Origin: an uncultured Burkholderiaceae bacterium
GTDB taxonomy: Bacteria > Pseudomonadota > Gammaproteobacteria > Burkholderiales > Burkholderiaceae
Direction of reading: 5' to 3'
NCBI GenBank assembly: GCA_937862845.1
Contig: CALMCK010000270.1
Location: forward strand, 1-12,538
Length of the DNA: 12,538 nucleotides
A program made the translations under genes and the position numbers. Shown here piece after piece: positions 7,894-12,538 of this stretch. Each line of letters begins with the position of its first letter. Within the stretch, counting starts at the first letter, position 1. The notes under the pieces were generated by a model, which ran no database searches, was not told where the DNA came from, and saw only the letters and a list, made by a program, of their open reading frames with translations.

Positions 7894-7902
7894 TGTGGAT
7901 GA
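7894..7902 (-). promoter_or_regulatory. DnaA box, one mismatch
   Basis: Plus strand TGTGGATGA, i.e. TCATCCACA on the minus strand, one mismatch to TTATCCACA. It has the same orientation as the box at 7841 and lies 53 bp from it. Confidence 0.55.
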
Positions 7903-7951
7903 ATTGTTTGTATGTTTACAATTCAAGCATTGGACATCAAGTTGTTCTATG

Positions 7952-7960
7952 TTATCCACA
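7952..7960 (+). promoter_or_regulatory. DnaA box, perfect
   Basis: TTATCCACA on the plus strand, opposite in orientation to the boxes at 7841 and 7894. Confidence 0.8.
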
Positions 7961-7984
7961 GCGTCACTTTCAAAAAACAACCAG

Positions 7985-7993
7985 TTATCCACA
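7985..7993 (+). promoter_or_regulatory. DnaA box, perfect
   Basis: TTATCCACA on the plus strand, 33 bp from the box at 7952 in the same orientation and close to the end of dnaA. Confidence 0.8.
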
Positions 7994-8031
7994 GCTTATC
8001 CTTTAATGTTTGTTCATTAAACCCTTTGTTG

Positions 8032-9432
8032 TTAACCTTTAATCAATTGGCCCAATAATTTCAATTCATGGTGTAGTTGGGTATCGCCGCGCTCTTGTTC
8101 GGTGATTTTTCGCACGGCATGCAATACCGTGGTGTGGTCGCGGCCCCCAAATCGCTCACCAATCTCGGGCAAACTTTTTTGAGTGAGCTCTTTGGTGAGG
8201 TACATGGCGATTTGGCGTGGGTGGGCGATGTTTCTGGGCCGTGCTTTGGAGTGCATGTCTGATATTTTAATTTTATAAAAATCAGCGACGACTTTTTGTA
8301 TCATCTCCACACTGATGTGTTCTTGATTGTTGTTCAATAAATCTTTTAACGAAGCCTTTGTGCCTTCAAGCGTTATTTTTTGCTTGTTAAAACGAGCGTA
8401 AGCAATCACTTTACGAAGTGCACCTTCAAGCTCACGGACGTTGGTGCGCAGCAGTTTGGCCATGAAAAAAGCGACGTCCTCGGGCAGATTGACCTTTTCG
8501 AGCTCCGCTTTTTTAAGCAAAATTGCGACGCGCATCTCCAACTCAGGCGGTTCGATTTCGATGGAAATCCCTGACTCAAAGCGCGAACGCAGTCGTTCTT
8601 GTATGCCTTCAAGGGCTTTTGGGTAACGATCGGAGGTGATGATGATTTGCTTGTTGTCGCGTATTAATTTTTTAAACAGTTTGAAAAAAGCCACTTGCGT
8701 GCCTTCTTTATTGCCGTCACCGAAAAATTGAATGTCGTCAATCAGCAGCATATCAAGGTCTTGATAATACTGTTTAAACTCTTCAAAACGGTTGTTTTGG
8801 TAGGCCTTAACGATTTCACTGACGTAGGTGTTGGCAAACAAATAGCGCACGTTTTTATCAGGGTTGTGCTCTAAAAAAGCATTGCCGATGGCGTGCATTA
8901 AATGGGTTTTGCCCACGCCGACACTGCCATAGATGAAAAACGGGTTGTATTTTTTACCCGGTTGCTCAACGACTTCAAGCGCCACCATTTTGGGCAAGTT
9001 GTTGGCCTTACCAGAAACGAGGTTGTCGAAGTTCAAACCAGCATCCAAATGACTTTGGTGTTTGTTGATTTTTTTGGCCTTGGGCGCGTTCACATCGGCC
9101 GTGACAATTGCTTCAAGCACATCAGAGACGTGTGTGGCGGCTTGCTTCATCGATTTATTGGGTGAAAGCGCTGGGGTGACGGTTGCTTTTGCTTTAATGC
9201 TGAACACCACTTGTACTGGTTTGCCCCAGTATTCTTGCGCGAGACTTTGAAAGCGCTCGCCAAATTGTTTGGCCACGGCATCCGCTTTAATGCGACTGGG
9301 CGCGAGGATGCGCAAGGTTTGCGCGTCCTCGTCAAAGTGCTCTGCAGACAAAGGGGTGATCCACGCTTTAAACTGTTGCGGGGTCAACTCTTTTTGCAGT
9401 TGGTGTATGCATGCTTGCCAAAACAACAACAT
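8032..9432 (-). CDS. dnaA: chromosomal replication initiator DnaA
   Basis: AAA+ ATPase that binds DnaA boxes and melts oriC. From the ATG at 9432 it is 466 residues, matching the family (E. coli 467). Domain I begins MLLFWQACIH with LTPQQF at 17-21, the usual start. A low-complexity linker spans about 80-130. The AAA+ domain has Walker A GSVGVGKT (169-176), Walker B LLIDD (229-233), sensor TSDRYP (266-271) and RLRSRF with the likely Arg finger. Domain IV ends with the box-binding signature HPRQIAMYL and GGRDHTTVLHA (429-439). An in-frame GTG at 9480 would add 16 residues, but it lacks a ribosome binding site, sits inside a hairpin and would displace the conserved N-terminus. The ATG itself has only a weak GGA-type site. 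Confidence 0.97.
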   Translation of the reverse strand: MLLFWQACIHQLQKELTPQQFKAWITPLSAEHFDEDAQTLRILAPSRIKADAVAKQFGERFQSLAQEYWGKPVQVVFSIKAKATVTPALSPNKSMKQAATHVSDVLEAIVTADVNAPKAKKINKHQSHLDAGLNFDNLVSGKANNLPKMVALEVVEQPGKKYNPFFIYGSVGVGKTHLMHAIGNAFLEHNPDKNVRYLFANTYVSEIVKAYQNNRFEEFKQYYQDLDMLLIDDIQFFGDGNKEGTQVAFFKLFKKLIRDNKQIIITSDRYPKALEGIQERLRSRFESGISIEIEPPELEMRVAILLKKAELEKVNLPEDVAFFMAKLLRTNVRELEGALRKVIAYARFNKQKITLEGTKASLKDLLNNNQEHISVEMIQKVVADFYKIKISDMHSKARPRNIAHPRQIAMYLTKELTQKSLPEIGERFGGRDHTTVLHAVRKITEQERGDTQLHHELKLLGQLIKG

Positions 9433-9474
9433 GTGGGCACATCCGATGGTTAAATTTGAGAAATGAGACAAATG

Positions 9475-9495
9475 ACCCACGAGAAGGTCGTGGGT
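9475..9495 (-). other. hairpin in the dnaA mRNA leader
   Basis: Perfect 8-bp inverted repeat, ACCCACGA (9475-9482) and TCGTGGGT (9488-9495), with a 5-nt loop. It is 42 nt upstream of the dnaA ATG and lies within the transcript expected from the promoter at 9586-9613. No T-run follows, so it is not a terminator. It may influence dnaA mRNA stability or translation, or be a protein site. Confidence 0.5.
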
Positions 9496-9585
9496 GGCGT
9501 TTTGCGTCTGCTCTGGGTTGATTTTGTGTTTGAATGGACACGAGTGGAAGGAAAACTCAAATGTGAACTCAAAAAATAATAAGGC

Positions 9586-9613
9586 ATTTTACACTTATTT
9601 ACGACACTCCAAA
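9586..9613 (-). promoter_or_regulatory. possible dnaA promoter
   Basis: On the minus strand TAAAAT (complement of 9586-9591) is 5 of 6 to the -10 consensus. The -35 candidate TTTGGA (complement of 9608-9613, 16-nt spacer) is poor, 3 of 6. A perfect DnaA box lies just upstream of this -35, consistent with DnaA autoregulation. Confidence 0.38.
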
Positions 9614-9618
9614 GAGAG

Positions 9619-9627
9619 TTATCCACA
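9619..9627 (+). promoter_or_regulatory. DnaA box between dnaA and rpmH, perfect
   Basis: TTATCCACA on the plus strand. It lies 5 nt upstream of the proposed dnaA -35 element and about 40 nt upstream of the rpmH promoter, so DnaA bound here could affect either transcript. Confidence 0.8.
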
Positions 9628-9664
9628 GATTTTTCAATAAAAGAGCGACTGTTTCGCTAAACTC

Positions 9665-9693
9665 TTGCTTTTATGCGGGAAATCAGGTTTAAT
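9665..9693 (+). promoter_or_regulatory. promoter for rpmH-rnpA-yidD
   Basis: TTGCTT (9665-9670) and TTTAAT (9688-9693, 5 of 6 to the -10 consensus) are separated by 17 nt. A start near 9700 gives a leader of about 90 nt before rpmH that is AT-rich from about 9711. Confidence 0.5.
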
Positions 9694-9790
9694 ACTAGGC
9701 TCTCTGGGGCTTTTTTAAATTTTTACTTTAATATGACTTAAAGCAGCCGTATTTCCAACCGAATTCTTTTAGTTTTTTAGGCAGAACGCA

Positions 9791-9925
9791 ATGAAACGCA
9801 CATTCCAACCTTCAGTAGTCCGTCGTAAACGCACCCACGGTTTCCGCGCCCGTATGAAAACCCGCAGTGGCCGCGCTATTTTGAACGCGCGCCGCGCCAA
9901 AGGCCGCACACGTTTGGCCGTTTAA
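9791..9925 (+). CDS. rpmH: 50S ribosomal protein L34
   Basis: A 44-residue, strongly basic protein (MKRTFQPSVVRRKRTHGFRA and onward), the classic L34 sequence and length. It is one of the smallest large-subunit proteins and binds 23S rRNA. The ATG at 9791 has an AGG about 9 nt upstream. The gene is first in the rightward cluster and 23 nt before rnpA, the conserved bacterial order. L34 is needed in far larger amounts than RnpA, so something between or in these genes is expected to lower rnpA output. Confidence 0.98.
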   Translation: MKRTFQPSVVRRKRTHGFRARMKTRSGRAILNARRAKGRTRLAV

Positions 9926-9948
9926 TCAAACAAACGAGCAACGCCTTT

Positions 9949-10398
9949 ATGACGACGGCACCCCAAGGCTTTGGGCTGCCTACCTCGCGTAAAATACTCA
10001 AAGCGGATGCCTATGCATCCGCTTTGCGCATGCGTGTGTGCGCGCAGACAGCAGATTTTGCGCTGCATTTTTGCGCCACATCGCGCCGATTTCCTGCGCC
10101 GCTGACACAAGCATGGGCCCAACTTGGTTTGGTCGTCCCCAAAAAACTCGCCAAACGTGCGGTTCTGCGCAACATCATTAAAAGACTTGCACGAGAGCAC
10201 TTCCGTTTGCGTGCCGACACCCTGCCTCAAGGTTTGTGGGCGGTGCGTTTGCGCAGCAAAGTCTCACAGTTGCCGCGCACAGACGCTCAAAAGAAAGCAT
10301 GGGTGGCTCAATTGCATGAGTTGTTTGATGCCGGCCAAGCGTTTGCGCAGCAACGGGCCGACGCAAAAGCCAATACAAACCTGAAAGAGCCTTCGTGA
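9949..10398 (+). CDS. rnpA: ribonuclease P protein component
   Basis: Protein subunit of RNase P, which helps the catalytic RNA remove tRNA 5' leaders. The 149 residues carry the RNR signature KRAVLRNIIKRLAREHFR (69-86) after GLVVPKKLA, and an aromatic/basic N-terminal half. The C-terminal 20 residues or so are Ala/Gln/Lys-rich and look dispensable. The ATG at 9949 has no clear ribosome binding site, so translation may be coupled to rpmH 23 nt upstream. The stop overlaps the yidD start by 4 nt (GTGA). Codons 17-26 lie in a perfect 12-bp inverted repeat. Confidence 0.97.
   Translation: MTTAPQGFGLPTSRKILKADAYASALRMRVCAQTADFALHFCATSRRFPAPLTQAWAQLGLVVPKKLAKRAVLRNIIKRLAREHFRLRADTLPQGLWAVRLRSKVSQLPRTDAQKKAWVAQLHELFDAGQAFAQQRADAKANTNLKEPS
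9999..10026 (+). other. 12-bp perfect hairpin within early rnpA
   Basis: Arms CAAAGCGGATGC (9999-10010) and GCATCCGCTTTG (10015-10026) enclose the 4-nt loop CTAT. It lies about 50 nt into rnpA. The base of the stem ends in TTTG, so the T-tract is too short for a normal terminator on the plus strand. It could act as an attenuator, RNA-processing site or translation brake. Confidence 0.6.
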
Positions 10399-10646
10399 AG
10401 CGCATCCTCATTTTATTGGTTCGCGGTTATCAGCTCATGATCAGCCCGTTCACTGCAAATCATTGCCGTTTTCACCCGACCTGCTCGCGTTACGCCATCA
10501 TCGCGATTGAGCGTCATGGCCCGTTGCGTGGTACTTGGCTGGCGATGAAGCGCATTGGCCGTTGTCGCCCTGGTTGTGAGCCGGGTTTTGATCCTGTGCC
10601 GACGCTGGAAGAGTATCAAAAGAATCGCCAACACAAAGCGCGCTAA
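10395..10646 (+). CDS. yidD: membrane protein insertion efficiency factor YidD
   Basis: Small membrane-associated protein thought to help YidC-dependent insertion. The 83 residues begin at GTG 10395, overlapping the rnpA stop by 4 nt, which implies translational coupling. The N-terminus (about 1-20) is an amphipathic/hydrophobic segment. Family signatures are CRFHPTCSRYA (Cys24, Cys30) and RCRPGCEPGFDPVP (Cys57, Cys61). Length and gene order match the family. It has no strong site of its own beyond AAAGAG at a sub-optimal position. Confidence 0.96.
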   Translation: MKRILILLVRGYQLMISPFTANHCRFHPTCSRYAIIAIERHGPLRGTWLAMKRIGRCRPGCEPGFDPVPTLEEYQKNRQHKAR

Positions 10647-10670
10647 AAGCCCGCGCGCAGCCTGCATCCT

Positions 10671-10679
10671 TGTTATAAT
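10671..10679 (+). promoter_or_regulatory. extended -10 promoter for yidC
   Basis: TGTTATAAT is a perfect extended -10 element (TGn plus TATAAT). No good -35 lies 16-18 nt upstream, which extended -10 promoters tolerate. A start near 10686 gives a leader of just over 100 nt before yidC. YidC could thus be made independently of rpmH-rnpA-yidD. Confidence 0.55.
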
Positions 10680-10708
10680 TGCCTGTTTTTTTAACCCCAA
10701 TGACGGAG

Positions 10709-10763
10709 GTTTCTGAAATCCTATTTATCTTGTTTTCATTTTGATTTAATAGACGTCAGAAAC
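10709..10763 (+). other. long-loop stem in the yidC leader
   Basis: GTTTCTGA (10709-10716) is perfectly complementary to TCAGAAAC (10756-10763) across a 39-nt AT-rich loop. A few further GC pairs outside are possible with a bulge. TTTATTTTTT follows at 10767-10776, shortly before the ribosome binding site. It may be a folded leader or attenuator, but an 8-bp stem with this loop is weak evidence. Confidence 0.35.
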
Positions 10764-10792
10764 GCCTTTATTTTTTGCAAGAGAATTTTTGA

Positions 10793-12475
10793 ATGAAAAA
10801 CCTGTCATCACGCACCATTCTTTGGTTGGTCTTTAGCGCATCTATTGTGATGCTTTGGCAACAGTGGAACACTGCGCATGCGCCATTGCCCGTCGCCGCG
10901 ACATCGACCAGCACAGCGTCCAATGCAAGCTCTGTCAATACAGCCACCGCTTCTGCCACGCCGGCCAGTACAGCAGTACTGCCGACCAATCTCTCGGTCA
11001 AGCCTGCGGGTCAATCGATTGTCATGAAAAATGACAAAATCAGTTTGAAGGTCAACACTGAAGGTGGCGTGATTGAATATGCTGAGTTGCTCGATTACCG
11101 CGACTCAAAAGACAAAACCATAAATGAAGTGCTGTTCACGACAGAGAACAACCGCATTTATGTCTCGCGCTCGGGTGTGATTGATAACAACGCAGCCAAT
11201 AACATCGACCACAAAGCGGTGTTCACCGCCAGCGCGACAGAGGCCGTGCTGCAAGAAGGCGCGAACGACGTGAGCTTGGTGTTAACGTCATCAAACAGCG
11301 GTGTTAAGCTGACCAAAACCTACACCTTGCACCGTGGCAGTTATGTGCTTGATGTCAATCATGAAATCGACAACATCGGTGCGACAGCCATCCAGCCGCA
11401 AGTGTATTTGGATTTGACGCGTGACTCGGTTGATTTGGACAAATCGTTTTTTTACAGCACTTACAATGGTCCTGTGATTTACAACGCCGAAGACAAGTTT
11501 AATAAAGTGGCTTTCAGTGACATCTTAAAAGGCGACGCAAAATTCACGGCCAATGCCGACAATGGCTGGACGGGTATGTTGCAACATTACTTTGTTTCTG
11601 CATGGGTTTTACCAAACAATGAGGTGCGCGCTCGTGAGTTTGCCGTGGCTGCGCCGAAAAAAGATGACAAAGAGCAGGTCTACAGTGTGCGTCAAATCAT
11701 CCCTGTGGGCAGCATCGCACCAGCGGCCAAAGCGCAACTCGCAACGCAACTGTATGTCGGGCCACAAGACCAGCAGGTTTTGGGTGCATTGGCGACAGGC
11801 TTGGAGCGCTCGGTGGATTATGGTTGGGCGACTTTGATTGCCACGCCGATTCATTGGGTGATGACCTTCATTCATCAATTCATCCCAAACTGGGGCTGGA
11901 CGATTGTTGTGTTGACGATTTTGATGAAACTCGCGTTGTTCCCGCTCACGGCAGCGAGCTATAAATCCATGGCAAAAATGAAACTGCTTGCGCCACGCTT
12001 GAAGGCCCTGCAAGAAACGCACAAAGACGATCGCATGAAAATGAATCAAGCGACCATGGAGCTGTATAAGTCTGAAAAGGTCAATCCAGCGGGTGGTTGT
12101 TTGCCGATGTTGATTCAGATGCCCGTGTTTTTGGCGCTCTACTATGTACTGCAATCTGCCGTTGAAATGCGTGGTGCGCCATGGTTGGGTTGGGTTCAAG
12201 ATTTGTCATTGCCCGATCACTTTTACATTTTGCCCGCATTGATGGTGGTCACGATGTTGGTGCAAACCCGCCTGAATCCCAAACCGGCCGACCCGATGCA
12301 GGCGAAAATGATGACGTGGATGCCTTTGATTTTTGGTGTGACCTTCTTCTGGTTCCCCGCTGGTTTGGTGCTGTACTGGGTGGTCAGCAACACCTTCTCG
12401 ATTTTCCAGCAGCATTTCATGAATAAAAAGTTTGGCATCAAAGACTCATTAATTCCTTTAAAAGAAGAGTCATAA
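10793..12475 (+). CDS. yidC: membrane protein insertase YidC
   Basis: Inner-membrane insertase and foldase, acting alone or with SecYEG. At 560 residues it is the full Gram-negative form. TM1 is at about 8-23. A Ser/Thr/Ala-rich linker (about 33-66) leads to the periplasmic P1 beta domain (about 70-320). The conserved core follows, with TM segments near 367-387, 437-458, 476-491 and 508-535. Core landmarks are PLTAASYKSMAKMK (384-397), NPAGGCLPMLIQMPVF (431-446), GAPWLGW (461-467) and WFPAGLVLYWVVSN (520-533). Lys379 occupies the position of the functionally important Arg of E. coli (Arg366), a change I recall as usual in betaproteobacteria. The start has AAGAGAA 9 nt upstream. It follows yidD by 146 nt, with its own promoter in the gap. 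Confidence 0.98.
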   Translation: MKNLSSRTILWLVFSASIVMLWQQWNTAHAPLPVAATSTSTASNASSVNTATASATPASTAVLPTNLSVKPAGQSIVMKNDKISLKVNTEGGVIEYAELLDYRDSKDKTINEVLFTTENNRIYVSRSGVIDNNAANNIDHKAVFTASATEAVLQEGANDVSLVLTSSNSGVKLTKTYTLHRGSYVLDVNHEIDNIGATAIQPQVYLDLTRDSVDLDKSFFYSTYNGPVIYNAEDKFNKVAFSDILKGDAKFTANADNGWTGMLQHYFVSAWVLPNNEVRAREFAVAAPKKDDKEQVYSVRQIIPVGSIAPAAKAQLATQLYVGPQDQQVLGALATGLERSVDYGWATLIATPIHWVMTFIHQFIPNWGWTIVVLTILMKLALFPLTAASYKSMAKMKLLAPRLKALQETHKDDRMKMNQATMELYKSEKVNPAGGCLPMLIQMPVFLALYYVLQSAVEMRGAPWLGWVQDLSLPDHFYILPALMVVTMLVQTRLNPKPADPMQAKMMTWMPLIFGVTFFWFPAGLVLYWVVSNTFSIFQQHFMNKKFGIKDSLIPLKEES

Positions 12476-12494
12476 ATCTCATAGGCAACCAACA

Positions 12495-12528
12495 AAAACA
12501 TCGGCGAACTTAGGTTCGCCGTTGTTTT
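12495..12528 (+). terminator. strong, probably bidirectional Rho-independent terminator after yidC
   Basis: A perfect 8-bp stem (CGGCGAAC at 12502-12509 with GTTCGCCG at 12514-12521, loop TTAG) is extended by six A-T/C-G pairs after one T-T mismatch. The plus strand leaves a TTGTTTTA tract and the minus strand TGTTTTTGTT. It starts about 20 nt beyond the yidC stop and closes the cluster. Confidence 0.85.
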
Positions 12529-12538
12529 ATGGGTCTTT

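Larger units (their letters stand above)
7794..8031. other. oriC: candidate chromosomal origin (oriC), dnaA-dnaN spacer
   Basis: Non-coding spacer with three perfect DnaA boxes (TTATCCACA type) and one single-mismatch box. The two left boxes read on the minus strand and the two right boxes on the plus strand. AT-rich stretches at 7794-7830 and 7852-7881 could be the unwinding element. Box spacings of 53 and 33 bp are close to whole helical turns. The neighbouring dnaA and dnaN genes support an origin. The alternative origin site, between dnaA and rpmH, has only one perfect box. The leader and any promoter of dnaN must also lie here, but I could not pick a convincing -35/-10 pair. Confidence 0.6.
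9433..9790. promoter_or_regulatory. dnaA-rpmH divergent intergenic region
   Basis: This 358-nt non-coding stretch holds the dnaA leader with a hairpin (9475-9495), a possible dnaA promoter (9586-9613), one perfect DnaA box (9619-9627), a rpmH promoter (9665-9693) and an AT-rich segment at about 9711-9740. I see no additional gene in it. It could contribute to origin function, but box density is much lower than in the dnaA-dnaN spacer. Confidence 0.7.

Noticed and set aside
8002..8021. TTTAATG/CATTAAA inverted repeat just after the dnaA stop
   Set aside because: An A-T-rich 7-bp stem with no T-run on the minus strand; too weak to call a terminator.
10638..10658. GCGCGC repeated around the yidD stop codon, as a possible terminator
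   Set aside because: The stem is 6 bp with a 9-nt loop and the nearest T-run begins almost 30 nt later; simple self-complementary GC sequence is enough to explain it.
12161..12475. Lys instead of Arg in the YidC hydrophilic groove as a functional defect
   Set aside because: Charge is kept and I recall Lys as usual in betaproteobacterial YidC; the rest of the core is intact.

Overview
The window looks like the replication-origin neighbourhood of a betaproteobacterial, probably Burkholderiales, chromosome of moderate GC. The reasons are the divergent blocks dnaA-dnaN-gyrB (leftward, with no recF between dnaN and gyrB) and rpmH-rnpA-yidD-yidC (rightward), and the protein style. DnaA opens with a Phe-Trp-Gln motif and LTPQQF. 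YidC has a Lys rather than Arg in its first core transmembrane helix, and the GAPWLGW signature I associate with this group. The assignment rests on recalled family features, not on a search, and I cannot name a genus.

Layout from left to right. Positions 1-2514 (minus) hold a large PLP-dependent Orn/Lys/Arg-type decarboxylase whose C-terminus runs off the window. Positions 2608-3537 (minus) hold a carbon-nitrogen (nitrilase-superfamily) hydrolase with its own promoter, a roughly 145-nt leader and its own terminator, so the two genes are adjacent but not simply co-transcribed. Positions 3823-4062 (minus) encode a small two-helix membrane protein of unknown function, closed by a clean terminator. 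Positions 4134-6611 are gyrB, 6681-7793 dnaN and 8032-9432 dnaA, all minus. On the plus strand follow rpmH (9791-9925), rnpA (9949-10398), yidD (10395-10646, overlapping rnpA by 4 nt) and yidC (10793-12475), closed by a strong, probably bidirectional, terminator.

The two spacers flanking dnaA carry DnaA boxes. The dnaA-dnaN spacer has three perfect boxes and one near-perfect box in an inverted arrangement beside AT-rich DNA, and is the best oriC candidate. The dnaA-rpmH spacer has one perfect box next to a possible dnaA promoter, as expected for autoregulation. The genes around it form the usual replication and membrane-biogenesis core: initiator, sliding clamp, gyrase B subunit, L34, RNase P protein, and the YidD/YidC insertion factors.

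Most of the window is ordinary core genome. The less ordinary parts are the decarboxylase/hydrolase pair, which may make and further process an amine, and several strong unexplained inverted repeats: a 12-bp stem inside the start of rnpA, a hairpin in the dnaA leader, an AT-only-core repeat across the dnaN stop codon, and a long-loop stem in the yidC leader. I see no mobile element, CRISPR array, tRNA or rRNA, and no convincing new defence or biosynthetic system.
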